Notes: generated by a model not told the origin, from the sequence alone. 64,000 bases of DNA from Stutzerimonas stutzeri (GCF_024448955.1 NZ_JAMOIH010000018.1:1-64000); one strand, 5' to 3'; positions 45,346 through 54,916 are shown, counted from the first letter of the stretch. Translations and numbers: made by a program.

Positions 45346-46191
45346 TCAGCGACTGGCGCGACGACTCATGAACGCCAGACGTTCAAGCAATTGCACGTCC
45401 TGTTCGTTTTTCACCAGGGCGCCGGCCAGCGGCGGAATCGCGCGGGTTGGATCGCGTTCGCGCAGCACGGCTTCGCCAATGTTGTCGGCCATCAGCAACT
45501 TCAGCCAGTCGACCAGTTCGCTGGTGGACGGCTTCTTCTTCAAGCCCGGCACCTTGCGGACATCAAAGAACACATCGAGGGCTTCGGTTACCAAGTCCTT
45601 CTTGATGTTCGGGTAGTGCACGTCGACGATCTTCTGCAGGGTTTCCCGATCCGGGAATGCGATGTAGTGAAAGAAGCAGCGGCGCAGGAAGGCGTCCGGC
45701 AGTTCTTTCTCGTTGTTCGAGGTGATGATGATGATCGGCCGCTGCTTGGCCTTGATGGTTTCGTTGGTCTCGTAGACGTAGAACTCCATCTTGTCGAGCT
45801 CTTGGAGCAGGTCGTTGGGGAACTCGATATCGGCTTTATCAATCTCGTCGATCAGCAGGATGACGCGCTGCTCGGACTCGAAGGCTTCCCACAGCTTGCC
45901 CTTCTTGATGTAGTTGCGTATGTCGTGCACTCGGTCGGAGTCCAGCTGCGAATCGCGCAGGCGGCTGACCGCGTCGTACTCATAAAGGCCCTGATGCGCC
46001 TTGGTGGTGGACTTGATGTGCCAGGTGATCAGTTTTGCGCCGAAGGACTCGGCCAATTGCTCGGCGAGCATGGTTTTGCCGGTGCCTGGCTCGCCTTTGA
46101 CCAGAAGAGGGCGCTCCAGCGTGATGGCGGCATTGACGGCAAGTTTCAGGTCGTCGGTGGCGACGTAGGACTGGGTGCCTTCGAACTTCAT
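45346..46191 (-). CDS. MoxR family AAA+ ATPase
   Basis: A 281-residue cytosolic ATPase. Walker A GEPGTGKT is at residues 33-40, Walker B VILLIDEIDKAD near 111, sensor 1 IIITSNNEKELPDAFLRRC near 150, and the C-terminal lid follows. MoxR proteins act as chaperones with VWA-domain partners, and one is encoded two genes downstream. ATG 46191 follows GGAAATCCCG. The target enzyme of this pair cannot be told from the window. Confidence 0.93.
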   Translation of the reverse strand: MKFEGTQSYVATDDLKLAVNAAITLERPLLVKGEPGTGKTMLAEQLAESFGAKLITWHIKSTTKAHQGLYEYDAVSRLRDSQLDSDRVHDIRNYIKKGKLWEAFESEQRVILLIDEIDKADIEFPNDLLQELDKMEFYVYETNETIKAKQRPIIIITSNNEKELPDAFLRRCFFHYIAFPDRETLQKIVDVHYPNIKKDLVTEALDVFFDVRKVPGLKKKPSTSELVDWLKLLMADNIGEAVLRERDPTRAIPPLAGALVKNEQDVQLLERLAFMSRRASR

Positions 46192-46332
46192 CGGGATTTC
46201 CTTCAGCGGGCCTGGCGAGCAGGCGCTTCATGTTTTGGTTAGACGACCGACTATAAGTGATGGGCGCTTCACTGTGAACGCGAGTGGATCATTCAGTCAC
46301 TGAATGGGCGTGACCGCATCTGCCGTTCGGTT

Positions 46333-47409
46333 TTACTCGCCCTCTTCGCTGAGTGAGCGCTCGAAGCGAGCCGTGAATGCTTCGACGAAGGCGTTGCGCA
46401 GGATCGCGACAAATGCCTGAAACGGGCTTACGTCGGTGTTCTTGGTACTGCCGGAAAGCTCGACTCGCGTCGCGAACTGGTCCTTGCGCTGGTTCTGCAG
46501 CACTTCCTCACCGCCACCGACCACAGCTTCCCATATGCCGCGAAAGAAGCCCTTGTCTTCATTCTCCACGTCCTGCTCGAAGTCGAAGACTTCAACATTG
46601 TGCAGCAGCGGCTTGATGTAGCCGTCCAGCTGACTGTCGTTGGCCTCGATTTCCATGACCAGATCCCCGGTGCCGGCGGCGAAATCGAAATTTCCGTAGG
46701 CGTTGCTGAAATCATTCAGCTTGGTTAACTCCAGGCCGGTCATTCGCAGGTCGATGTCGAAATCTTCGAAGTCGGTATAGGGATCAAAATGCGCGGTAGC
46801 TTCCATCGGGGCCTGATTGAATAGCTTGGCCGCGCCTTCGAACGTGGCGACGCGTCCTTGCTCGCGGTCGCCCGTATTGGTCAGGTTGTACAGGCTCGCA
46901 TTGATCGCGTTGGCATAAACATGCACCTGCGGATCGGCCTCGAAATTCCGAAACGACAGCTGACCGTCCACGACGCGTAGCTCGTTCAGTGTGAATGGCA
47001 TCAGCGCTTCGAGCTGGTCGCGCCAATCCACGCCTTCACCGGTTTGCGAGTCATCAGCGGCTTCGCCGTCGACGAAGTTCAGTTGCGGTTGTTCCAGAAC
47101 CACCTCGCCGACCAAAGCCCGGTCATTCCAGAGAGCGCGCCAGCTCACCCCTATATCGATAGAGCGTGCGGTGAACAGCGGCGCCTGGACCTGCTCGTTC
47201 TTTTTTTCGATGAACAGCCCGTCGGCACGATAAGCGCCACGCCACCAGGCCAGATCGACATCCTCTATATGCCCCTGGTACTCGCCCATATCAGCCAGCT
47301 TGCCGTTCAGATAATTGAGCACTAGGTGAGGCAATGCGAGGTGAACGACCAGCAATAGCAGAACGAGCGACAGGAATATCCACACAGGAAAGCGGTAGCG
47401 TTTTTTCAT
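46333..47409 (-). CDS. DUF748 domain-containing envelope protein
   Basis: A 358-residue protein with an N-terminal membrane anchor (RYRFPVWIFLSLVLLLLVVHL) and a long periplasmic beta-rich part with short repeats such as LNELRVVDGQLSFRNFE and FDIDLRMTGLELTKLNDFSNAYGNFDF, typical of DUF748 (AsmA-like bridge proteins). The C-terminal tail is acidic. ATG 47409 is chosen because the upstream extension runs into the dispersed repeat at 47451. A role in lipid or envelope homeostasis is only suggested by AsmA-like proteins. Confidence 0.82.
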   Translation of the reverse strand: MKKRYRFPVWIFLSLVLLLLVVHLALPHLVLNYLNGKLADMGEYQGHIEDVDLAWWRGAYRADGLFIEKKNEQVQAPLFTARSIDIGVSWRALWNDRALVGEVVLEQPQLNFVDGEAADDSQTGEGVDWRDQLEALMPFTLNELRVVDGQLSFRNFEADPQVHVYANAINASLYNLTNTGDREQGRVATFEGAAKLFNQAPMEATAHFDPYTDFEDFDIDLRMTGLELTKLNDFSNAYGNFDFAAGTGDLVMEIEANDSQLDGYIKPLLHNVEVFDFEQDVENEDKGFFRGIWEAVVGGGEEVLQNQRKDQFATRVELSGSTKNTDVSPFQAFVAILRNAFVEAFTARFERSLSEEGE

Positions 47410-47450
47410 GACAGGCCTGATTCGGTCGGGTTCATCATGGAACTGCTTAT

Positions 47451-47719
47451 TAGGGTCTGTTGACGTTTCGTTCGCAGCCGCGCCGGAGCCTGTTTTTGCG
47501 CGAGGCAAGGCAAGAGGAGCGAAGTTTGGTCGGTCCAAATGAGCGACGAGAAACGCCGCATCGCGCAAAAACAGGCCCGGCCCGAAGGGTTGCGCGGCAA
47601 ATATCGCCATGCGGCGTTGCGGGACTTGGCAAGGGAGCAACCATTACCTGCGTCCCGCGTCTTGCCTGGCGACATTTGGCGCAGCAACGCGGCTCGCGAC
47701 GAAACGTCAACAGACCCTA
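47451..47719. mobile_element. MITE-like dispersed repeat with terminal inverted repeats
   Basis: A 269-bp element bounded by TA dinucleotides. The ends 47451-47482 and 47688-47719 are inverted copies with few mismatches, beginning TAGGGTCTGTTGACGTTTCG and its reverse complement. Inside, 47488-47503 and 47561-47576 form a perfect 16-bp inverted repeat (GCCTGTTTTTGCGCGA). It encodes no protein. From memory, the frames ending in CERNVNRP are often called as spurious proteins in many Pseudomonas genomes, so this is a dispersed family. The TA ends suggest a Tc1/IS630-type transposase acting in trans. Confidence 0.75.
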
Positions 47720-47771
47720 GTGGGTGGACCTTTGCATGTAGCGGTGAGTTCGGCTGGACGAGCCATGAGAC

Positions 47772-47800
47772 TGAGCTTAGGCTCATGAGTCTGGTTTTTC
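47772..47800 (+). promoter_or_regulatory. terminator-like hairpin in the cysK leader
   Basis: TGAGC-TTAG-GCTCA forms a 5-bp stem that can extend to GACT/AGTC with a 3-base bulge, and TGGTTTTTC follows. It lies 19 bases before the cysK start on the coding strand. Either the element stops transcription coming from upstream or it attenuates cysK. Confidence 0.35.
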
Positions 47801-47818
47801 ACTCGCAGGGACACTGTC

Positions 47819-48793
47819 ATGAGCCGCATCTTTGCTGACAACGCGCAGACTATCGGAAATACCCCATTGGTCATGGTCAACCGCCTGGGGCCCAAGGGCG
47901 TCACCATCATGGCCAAGCTGGAAGGCCGTAACCCCGCTCATTCAGTCAAATGCCGGATCGGCGCTGCCATGATCTGGGATGCCGAGAAAACGGGTCGTCT
48001 CAAATCAGGTATGACGATCGTCGAACCGACTTCCGGTAACACCGGCATTGGCCTAGCGTTCGTGGCGGCGGCGCGTGGCTACAAGTTGGTTCTGACCATG
48101 CCGGCATCGATGAGCCTGGAGCGGCGCAAGGTACTGAAGGCGCTCGGTGCGGAGCTGGTGCTCACCGAACCAGCGAAGGGCATGAAGGGGGCCATTGAGA
48201 AGGCCATGGAGATCGCCGCATCGAATCCCGAGCAATACTTCCTGCCACAGCAATTCGAGAACCCATCGAACCCGGAAATCCATGAGAAGACCACTGGTCC
48301 TGAAATCTGGAATGACACCGAAGGCAACATCGACGTCCTGGTTTCCGGCGTCGGCACCGGTGGCACCATCACGGGGGTTTCGCGCTACATCAAGAACACC
48401 AAGGGCAAGAAGATCCTCAGCGTGGCGGTCGAGCCCATCAGTTCCCCAGTGATCAGCCAGACGCTTGCCGGCGAGGAAGTCAAACCCAGCCCGCACAAGA
48501 TTCAGGGCATCGGTGCTGGCTTCGTGCCGAAAAATCTCGACCTATCGGTTGTCGATCATGTCGAGCAGGTCGGCGACGACGAGGCCAAGGCGATGGCGCT
48601 GCGTTTGATGCGTGAAGAGGGCATCCTTTGCGGCATATCTTGCGGCGCGGCAATGGCTGCGGCGGTGCGTCTGGCCGAGAAGCCGGAAATGCAGGGTAAG
48701 AACATCGTCGTCATCATGCCGGACTCCGGTGAGCGCTACCTGTCCACCATGTTGTTCGCCGATATATTCGGTGAGCAGGAACTGCAACAGTGA
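47819..48793 (+). CDS. cysK: cysteine synthase A
   Basis: A 324-residue PLP enzyme that makes L-cysteine from O-acetylserine and sulfide. The PLP lysine is K44 in [11 protein letters not shown], substrate loop [11 protein letters not shown] near 71, phosphate-binding [11 protein letters not shown] near 178, and [17 protein letters not shown] near the C-terminus. The motifs fit the CysK rather than CysM subgroup. A MITE-like repeat and a small hairpin occupy the leader region, so its promoter must lie between the repeat and the gene or within the repeat. Confidence 0.96.
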   Translation: MSRIFADNAQTIGNTPLVMVNRLGPKGVTIMAKLEGRNPAHSVKCRIGAAMIWDAEKTGRLKSGMTIVEPTSGNTGIGLAFVAAARGYKLVLTMPASMSLERRKVLKALGAELVLTEPAKGMKGAIEKAMEIAASNPEQYFLPQQFENPSNPEIHEKTTGPEIWNDTEGNIDVLVSGVGTGGTITGVSRYIKNTKGKKILSVAVEPISSPVISQTLAGEEVKPSPHKIQGIGAGFVPKNLDLSVVDHVEQVGDDEAKAMALRLMREEGILCGISCGAAMAAAVRLAEKPEMQGKNIVVIMPDSGERYLSTMLFADIFGEQELQQ

Positions 48794-49118
48794 GTTTCGC
48801 TGCGCCGGTCTGTCTTGGCGGATCTGGCGCAGCGCAGCTATAGTCTGTTTTCCTCGTTTCGAGATCGGTATGAACAACGTAGCCTGCGGCACCAGCGCTT
48901 ATTGCGGAAGCCCGTTCCTTACGGGCGGTTCTGCAATGCCTACGTTCATGCCGATCATCCTGTCCTGCCTACCTGCGAGCCCGCCACCGGACTTGCCACT
49001 GGCTCCGCCACCGCCACCTTCCGCGCTGGCCTGAGCTACGCCGGTTCGCCGGCATCCCCGTCACTGCGTTTGCCATTCACTGGCGCAGTCTCGAATTGCC
49101 TTTCCCAAAGGTGGCAGG
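48794..49118. other. 325-bp intergenic region after cysK
   Basis: It lies between cysK and the EamA transporter gene on the same strand. The open frames are proline-rich chance frames. I see no gene and no clear terminator. Confidence 0.5.
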
Positions 49119-49994
49119 ATGATTTCGTTATCACGCAACAACCTGGTCGCGTATGCGACTACGGTACTTTTCGTGCTGCTCTGGAGCAGCGGTGCAATCG
49201 TTTCAAAATGGGGCCTGGCGTACGCATCGCCTTTTGCCTTTCTGCTGGTTCGTTTCGTGATCGCACTCGTTGCATTGGTGGTCGTGATGCGGCTGGCTTC
49301 GCTATCGCTGCCTGAGAGTAAAAGAGCGCGCTGGTTTGCGTTAGCGACTGGCGTAGTGCTGCTGGGCTCCTATCAGATCTTCTATTTGCTGGCGCTGGAT
49401 CTGCAGGTGACGCCGGGTGTCATGGCGACATTGTTAGGTGTGCAGCCGATCCTCACGGCGGTGCTGCTGGAACGCAAGGGATTGCGGCCGATGCGACTGC
49501 TCGGTTTGTTGCTCGGGCTTGGTGGTCTTGTACTGGTGGTTTATCAGAGCCTCGGCGTGGGTGGGCTGTCTTGGACGGGCGTGGCTTGCGCTCTGCTGGC
49601 GCTGCTGAGCATCACGCTGGGCTCGATGATGCAAAAGCGCGCACACGGCGATCCGCTTAGCGCCATGCCGTTGCAATACTTCGCCGGACTGCTGCTCTGT
49701 TCGCTGTTCGTGCCTTTTCAGCCCTTCGAGATCACACCGGCGCTGGGTTTCTGGATACCGGTGTTGTGGATGGGGCTGCTGATATCCGTGGCGGCGACTT
49801 TGCTGCTGTATCGATTGATAGCACGCGGGAATTTGGTCAACGTGACCAGCTTGTTCTATCTGGTGCCGGCGGTTACCGCGCTGATGGATTATCTGGTGTT
49901 CGGTAACGTACTGCCGATGCTCAGCCTTATTGGCATGCTGTTGATCGTGCTCGGGCTCGTTCTGGTGTTTCGGCGTTCTTCCGATCAGCGTTAG
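49119..49994 (+). CDS. EamA (DMT superfamily) transporter
   Basis: A 291-residue inner-membrane protein with ten hydrophobic segments in two EamA repeats. The first repeat begins VLFVLLWSSGAIVSKWGL and has LLGVQPILTAVLLERKGL; the second ends with NVTSLFYLVPAVTALMDYLVFG. These are typical of amino-acid or metabolite exporters. ATG 49119 follows AAAGGTGGCAGG. Its stop overlaps the stop of the next transporter gene, which is read the other way, by four bases. Confidence 0.92.
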   Translation: MISLSRNNLVAYATTVLFVLLWSSGAIVSKWGLAYASPFAFLLVRFVIALVALVVVMRLASLSLPESKRARWFALATGVVLLGSYQIFYLLALDLQVTPGVMATLLGVQPILTAVLLERKGLRPMRLLGLLLGLGGLVLVVYQSLGVGGLSWTGVACALLALLSITLGSMMQKRAHGDPLSAMPLQYFAGLLLCSLFVPFQPFEITPALGFWIPVLWMGLLISVAATLLLYRLIARGNLVNVTSLFYLVPAVTALMDYLVFGNVLPMLSLIGMLLIVLGLVLVFRRSSDQR

Positions 49995-50908
49995 CTGCGC
50001 TGGGTTTCTGGCGCCGCCACGGTTGTGGCTGGCGCCTGTTTTAGCACCAGCCAGAGCGCTACCGCAATCAGCGCACCACCATAGAGGTAAGCCCAGGACA
50101 GCGGCTCGTTGAGTAGTAGGGCACCCCAGAGTACGCCAAAGGGCGGAATGATGAATGTCACCGTCAGCGTGCGGACCGGGCCGATGTCAGCTAGCAGCCG
50201 GAAATAAAGAATATAGGCGAAGGCGGTGCAGACGACGCCGAGCCCGACCAGGCTGAGCCAGACTGTGCCACTGCCCCAGGATACCGGCGGGGCCATCAGC
50301 AGCGAGATCAGGAACAGCGGCAAAAGACATAGTGCCGCGCCCATCTGGCTACCAAAGGCCACCAGCTCGCTGTTCAATCCGCCGTGCTGGTTGATCCAGC
50401 GGCGTGTCAGGAAACCGCCGAAACCGTAGCAGGCGGTTGCACCCAGACATGCAAGCGCGCCGATCAGCAGGCTCGCGTCGAACGCCACGGGGCCGGTGCG
50501 CGTCAATAGCGCTACGCCGCTCAGGCCGCAGAGCACACCGATCACCTTCGTCGTTGTCAGCTCTTCGGCGAAAAACAAGGCGCCGATGATCACGCCCATC
50601 ATCGGTGTGGTGGCATTGAATATAGCTGAGTAGCCCGTCGGCAGAAGCTGCGCGGCCAGCGCATAAAGCGCGAAAGGAACGCCTGAATTGATCATTCCTA
50701 AAACAAGACACAGCTTCAGTTTGCCGCGAAAGTCCCAGCGAATCCGCATCATCGCCAGTATTCCCAGCAAGCCGATACAAGCGAACAGTACGCGGAAAAA
50801 CGCGGTGGGAAAGGTTCCGAGTTCCGGCGCGATGATGCGCATGAACAGGAAGCTGGCACCCCAGATTGCAGCGAGACTGAGCAGACGCAGAAAATCTAAA
50901 GGGCGCAT
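49991..50908 (-). CDS. EamA (DMT superfamily) transporter
   Basis: A 305-residue inner-membrane protein with ten hydrophobic segments. It begins MRPLDFLRLLSLAAIWGASF, with a FNATTPMMGVIIGALFFAEEL turn in the first repeat and PPFGVLWGALLLNEPLSWAY in the second. It belongs to the same superfamily as the convergent neighbour but differs in sequence. The substrate is unknown. Confidence 0.92.
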   Translation of the reverse strand: MRPLDFLRLLSLAAIWGASFLFMRIIAPELGTFPTAFFRVLFACIGLLGILAMMRIRWDFRGKLKLCLVLGMINSGVPFALYALAAQLLPTGYSAIFNATTPMMGVIIGALFFAEELTTTKVIGVLCGLSGVALLTRTGPVAFDASLLIGALACLGATACYGFGGFLTRRWINQHGGLNSELVAFGSQMGAALCLLPLFLISLLMAPPVSWGSGTVWLSLVGLGVVCTAFAYILYFRLLADIGPVRTLTVTFIIPPFGVLWGALLLNEPLSWAYLYGGALIAVALWLVLKQAPATTVAAPETQRS

Positions 50909-51064
50909 GGAGAATGGCTCCGGTGAAGGGCGTCAAAGTGTTGGTGAGACTTGCTCATCTCGCAACTCGAAACACGCTTTCAAACTTTTCCGATCTCGCT
51001 GCAGTGCTTTCATTGCCATCGGCCACTGGCTAAGCTCGGCTTTTGTCGCTGCCGGATAACCGAC

Positions 51065-52789
51065 ATGGTGCGAACATCGCCAGACGCCGAGATTGCTAGG
51101 CAGATTCTGCTGGGCTTCGATGATTACCGTGAGCACTTCCGATTGATCACGACCGGCGCTCGGGCCCGCTTCGAGCAAGCCCAATGGCAGGATGCTCAGC
51201 GTGCCTCGGCGGCACGCATCGCTCTTTACGAGCAGAAGGTCGGCGAAACCGCGAAGGACTTACGGTCTAGGTTCGCCGAAGGCGTACTGCTGGATGTGCA
51301 GCGATGGCCCCAGGTCAAGAGCGCTTACATCGAACTGATCAACCCGCGGTTCGACGATGAGTTGTCCGAAACTTGGTACAACTCGATCTTCTGCATGCTG
51401 TTCAGCCACGATTGCATCAGCGACAACACCATGTTCATCCATTCGACCCGGCCGACAAATCGGGCCCAGGAGCGGATGGCCCAGACCCGTCGTTATCAGC
51501 CAGCCGGCGATCTACATGGAGTGTTGGCGCAGATCCTCGACGATTTTGCTTTCGCCGTGCCCTATGACGATCTCGATGGCGATCTGCGGCGGCTCGAGGC
51601 ACAACTGCAGGAGTCGTTGCCGGACTGGGTATGCAAGGATCCCGATCTTGCGGTTGAAGTCTTTTCCTCGGCGCTGTATCGCAACAAGGGCGCCTACTTG
51701 GTCGGACGAGTGTTCACACGCGACGAGCAATGGCCGCTGGTCATCCCGCTGCTGCATCCCGAGGGGGCCGGCATAGTCGCCGATGCGCTGATCACCGACG
51801 AGGCGGAAGTCTCGATCATCTTTTCATTCACGCGCTCGTATTTCATGGTCGAAGTGCCGATTCCGGCGGAGTTCATCGGCTTTCTCAAACGCATCATGCC
51901 GGGCAAGCACATCGCGGAACTCTATACGTCGATCGGCTTTTACAAGCACGGGAAGTCCGAGTTCTATCGTGCGCTGATCAACCATCTAGCCGTTACGGAC
52001 GACCGTTTCATCATGGCGCCTGGGGTGCGCGGCATGGTGATGAGCGTATTCACGCTGCCGGGTTTCAATACCGTATTCAAGATCATCAAAGACCGGTTTT
52101 CGCACACGAAGAATGTCAGCCGCGCCACGGTCGTCGAAAAGTATCGGCTGGTGAAAAACGTCGACCGGGTAGGGCGTATGGCGGATACCCAAGAGTTCGC
52201 CGACTTCCGTTTTCCAAAATCGAAATTCGACCCGGAATGCCTGGCAGAGCTACTGGAAGTCGCACCTTCCACGGTCGAAGTCCAAGGCGATACCGTGCTG
52301 GTGCGTCACTGCTGGACGGAGCGGCGGATGACGCCCCTGAACATATACGTCGACAGCGCCAGCGAGCAACAGGTGCAGGAGGCGCTTGAAGACTACGGAC
52401 TGGCCATCAAGCAACTCGCTGCAGCCAACATATTCCCAGGTGACATGTTGCTGAAGAACTTCGGCGTGACCCGTCATGGTCGGGTGGTGTTCTACGACTA
52501 TGACGAGATCTGCTTTCTCACCGAGGTGAATTTCCGCTACATCCCCGAGCCCCGCTATCCAGAAGATGAAATGGCGTCCGAGCCTTGGTATTCGGTGGGA
52601 CCGAACGACGTGTTTCCCGAGGAGTTTCCGCGTTTTCTCTTCGCTGATATCAAACAGCGTCGATTGTTCGCCAAATTGCATGGCGAGCTGTATGACGCCG
52701 ATTATTGGAAGGGTTTGCAGCGCGCGATAAGCGACGGCAAGGTCATTGATGTTTTTCCATACAGACGCAAGGAGCGAGCCGTTCAGTAA
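51065..52789 (+). CDS. aceK: isocitrate dehydrogenase kinase/phosphatase
   Basis: A 574-residue cytosolic bifunctional enzyme that switches isocitrate dehydrogenase off and on by phosphorylation, directing carbon into the glyoxylate shunt. The length matches E. coli AceK (578). It has the regulatory N-terminal half (residues 1-310, [17 protein letters not shown]) and the kinase-like half with [20 protein letters not shown] near 320, [33 protein letters not shown] near 460 and the final [24 protein letters not shown] 51065 is the family-like start. The glyoxylate genes aceA and aceB are not next to it, as is usual for Pseudomonas. Confidence 0.96.
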   Translation: MVRTSPDAEIARQILLGFDDYREHFRLITTGARARFEQAQWQDAQRASAARIALYEQKVGETAKDLRSRFAEGVLLDVQRWPQVKSAYIELINPRFDDELSETWYNSIFCMLFSHDCISDNTMFIHSTRPTNRAQERMAQTRRYQPAGDLHGVLAQILDDFAFAVPYDDLDGDLRRLEAQLQESLPDWVCKDPDLAVEVFSSALYRNKGAYLVGRVFTRDEQWPLVIPLLHPEGAGIVADALITDEAEVSIIFSFTRSYFMVEVPIPAEFIGFLKRIMPGKHIAELYTSIGFYKHGKSEFYRALINHLAVTDDRFIMAPGVRGMVMSVFTLPGFNTVFKIIKDRFSHTKNVSRATVVEKYRLVKNVDRVGRMADTQEFADFRFPKSKFDPECLAELLEVAPSTVEVQGDTVLVRHCWTERRMTPLNIYVDSASEQQVQEALEDYGLAIKQLAAANIFPGDMLLKNFGVTRHGRVVFYDYDEICFLTEVNFRYIPEPRYPEDEMASEPWYSVGPNDVFPEEFPRFLFADIKQRRLFAKLHGELYDADYWKGLQRAISDGKVIDVFPYRRKERAVQ

Positions 52790-52967
52790 GAGCCGCGAGG
52801 TGAACGCTTGCAGACGCGGCAGGTCGCATTTTATAGAGCCGGACGAAAGCACCGCGGCGGAATGATCTGCAACATCTGTCGCAGGCGGCGGTGCATCTCA
52901 TGGGTTATGCTGACGACCAAGCCCCACGGCTCCACCAAGACCCGTAACGAAGCAGGAGGGTTCGATC

Positions 52968-53093
52968 ATGAAAGCATTGCTCAATCGTGTGTGCTGGAAT
53001 CTGGCAGTGGCGCTTGGCTTCATTGAGCCGCCTCGCCTGCAACCGATACCGGTTCGCTCCCAGCGGTGCACGTCAAAGGCGCCAAAGCGCTGA
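52968..53093 (+). CDS. small conserved-looking protein (41 aa)
   Basis: A 41-codon frame, too short for most gene callers, with a strong ribosome-binding site (CAGGAGGG eight bases upstream) and an amphipathic N-terminal half (MKALLNRVCWNLAVALGFIE) followed by PPRLQPIPVR and a basic tail. From memory, short Pseudomonas proteins with an N-terminal helix and an LIEPxRLQPIPVR centre exist, for example near PA1414, so this is probably a real member. The function is unknown; peripheral membrane binding is possible. Confidence 0.6.
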   Translation: MKALLNRVCWNLAVALGFIEPPRLQPIPVRSQRCTSKAPKR

Positions 53094-53115
53094 TTCAATT
53101 TGCTCGGGTTGCCTT

Positions 53116-53787
53116 TCAGCGCCCGGGCATGACTGGACCTCCCCGTTCTACGGCTCGCTGGTAAGCGGGGCGGTCATGTATCTGTTGCAGAAAAGCGCTC
53201 AGCCTCGGGTAGCCGGCATCCAGCCCAGCGCGAGCTCGTGCGGCTTCCAAGGGAAAGCTTATCTGAATATCCGCGACACTGAATTCCTCTCCCGCGAACC
53301 ATGGGCTTTTGCCTAGCTCGCTTTCTATATAGTCCAGATGAAGCTTCAGCTGAGGGCCGATGAATGCCTTGTGGGCACCTTTGGCGATAGCTCGTGCCAC
53401 CGGCCGAATGAAAAATGGCATGGGCCCAGTGGAAATCCGGTCGAACACAAGCTTGAGCAGTAGCGGCGGCATCGCCGAGCCTTCGGCGTAGTGCATCCAG
53501 TAGCGAAAACGACGGTAATCTGGCGAATCCGCTGCTGGAACCAGGCGACCTTCGCCGTATCGATCGATCAGGTATTCCAAAATTGCGGCCGACTCGGCCA
53601 GCGTTAGCTCACCATCAGTGATGACCGGTGACTTGCCGAGCGGGTGCACCTGTTTCAGCTCAGCAGGGGCCAACATCGTCTGTGGGTTTCGGGTATAGCG
53701 CTTGATTTCGTAAGGAAGCTGGAGCTCTTCCAGAAGCCAGAGCACGCGTTGAGAGCGGGAATTGTCCAAGTGGTGCAATGTGAGCAT
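53116..53787 (-). CDS. glutathione S-transferase family protein
   Basis: A 223-residue cytosolic protein. The N-terminal thioredoxin-like domain begins MLTLHHLDNSRSQRVLWLLEEL, where the serine in NSRSQRV is the likely glutathione-activating residue, and includes HPLGKSPVITDGELTLAESAAI for GSH binding. The helical C-terminal domain has the FSVADIQISFPLE capping box. This pattern is close to PA2813. Its physiological substrate is unknown. Confidence 0.92.
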   Translation of the reverse strand: MLTLHHLDNSRSQRVLWLLEELQLPYEIKRYTRNPQTMLAPAELKQVHPLGKSPVITDGELTLAESAAILEYLIDRYGEGRLVPAADSPDYRRFRYWMHYAEGSAMPPLLLKLVFDRISTGPMPFFIRPVARAIAKGAHKAFIGPQLKLHLDYIESELGKSPWFAGEEFSVADIQISFPLEAARARAGLDAGYPRLSAFLQQIHDRPAYQRAVERGGPVMPGR

Positions 53788-53884
53788 CAGCGCTGCCTCG
53801 TCCGGTCCAGTGACGGCGACTAGCTTAGTCCACCTTTACACCTTCATACGATATGGCAGACTTCGCGCCCCTGAAGGAGAAGCC

Positions 53885-54475
53885 ATGCCTCGTCCGCGCT
53901 GCCCGCGTTGCCAACGTCCATTTAAGCAATGCCTCTGCGCCCTGATCCCCTCGCTCGTCAGCGAGACCGAGGTGCTGATCCTGCAACACCCCAGCGAAAC
54001 CGGTCATGCATTGAATACGGCACGCCTCGCAGCGTTGGGGCTTACCAGCGCCGAACTGCGAGTAGGAGAGCGGTTCGACGATCTGCCAGTGAGCGATGGT
54101 CGCGAAAGCTATCTGCTGTTCCCGGGGGACGACGCCGTGTCGTTCGCACAATTGGCTGCTGAGGATCGCCCGTTGCGGCTCGTCGTTCCGGATGGCACCT
54201 GGCGCAAGGCTCGCAAGTTGCTCCATCTCAATCCGGCGCTTGCCCATATGCCCCGCGTGGTGCTTCCCGAGGGTCTGGCGTCCCGTTATCGACTACGCAA
54301 GGCTTCGATGCCTGGTGCTTTGTCTACGCTCGAGGCAATCGTGGTCGCCTTGAATGCTCTGGAAGGCGCAGGGCGGTTTGATGCGTTGCTGAGGCCGTTC
54401 GAGGCACTGATCGAAACTCAGATCGATGCCATGGGCGCGGAAGTTTTTCAGCGCAATCATGGCGGTCACCGTTGA
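53885..54475 (+). CDS. DTW domain tRNA-uridine aminocarboxypropyltransferase
   Basis: A 196-residue cytosolic protein. An N-terminal zinc-binding cysteine set (MPRPRCPRCQRPFKQCLC) precedes the DTW domain; the catalytic motif is in VVPDGTWRKARKLLHLNP (DGTW form) and RYRLRKASMPGALSTLEA follows. Family members such as E. coli TapT (YfiP) add the aminocarboxypropyl group of SAM to uridine 47 of tRNA. ATG 53885 has a GAAGGAG site. The gene diverges from the GST gene, with about 97 bases between. Confidence 0.88.
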   Translation: MPRPRCPRCQRPFKQCLCALIPSLVSETEVLILQHPSETGHALNTARLAALGLTSAELRVGERFDDLPVSDGRESYLLFPGDDAVSFAQLAAEDRPLRLVVPDGTWRKARKLLHLNPALAHMPRVVLPEGLASRYRLRKASMPGALSTLEAIVVALNALEGAGRFDALLRPFEALIETQIDAMGAEVFQRNHGGHR

Positions 54476-54499
54476 GGCGGTCAGTAAAGACGCGATGCC

Positions 54500-54901
54500 T
54501 TAGCGCGGCGGACGAGTTTTCAGTTGAAGGATGTAAAACGTTACCAGGGTCGCACTGATCAGCATGCCGATCCGAGCCCAGAGTAGCGGCACCAGCCAAC
54601 AGGACACGCCGATGCTGAGCCACATGCTGGTGATCGCATAGACCTTGCCCTTGAGCGGGATGCCGTTGCCTTCCAGATAATCCCGAAACCACGGGCCGAG
54701 CCTTGGATGCATCACCAGCCAAACGTAGAAACGTTGCGAGCTGCGTACGAAGCAGGCAGCGGCGAGTAGCAGGAAAGGAGTAGTAGGCAGAACCGGCAGG
54801 AAGATACCGATGACGCCCAGACCAACGCATATCCAGCCCACCACCAGCAGCGCGTAACGCGCTACCGGGTTGCGATACGTCGGGATATCGCGGTGGGCCA
54901 A
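54500..54901 (-). CDS. DUF454 (YbaN) family membrane protein
   Basis: A 133-residue inner-membrane protein with three or four hydrophobic segments. The DUF454 hallmark LGVIGIFLPVLPTTPFLLLAA lies near residue 28, followed by RSSQRFYVWLVMHPRLGPW. The start appears to be TTG at 54901; no ATG lies between it and the in-frame stop at 54917-54919, so either TTG or a later start must be used. It follows the YecA-like gene by 15 bases and is probably co-transcribed. The function is unknown. Confidence 0.88.
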   Translation of the reverse strand: MAHRDIPTYRNPVARYALLVVGWICVGLGVIGIFLPVLPTTPFLLLAAACFVRSSQRFYVWLVMHPRLGPWFRDYLEGNGIPLKGKVYAITSMWLSIGVSCWLVPLLWARIGMLISATLVTFYILQLKTRPPR

Positions 54902-54916
54902 GAGGCTATCCGCGTG

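Noticed and set aside
47450..47838. Small frames on both strands inside the MITE-like element
   Set aside because: They end in the terminal repeat sequence (NVNRP) on both strands, the mark of false gene calls within dispersed repeats.
48870..49034. Small proline-rich frame after cysK
   Set aside because: No good ribosome-binding site, low-complexity proline/alanine tail and no resemblance to known small proteins.
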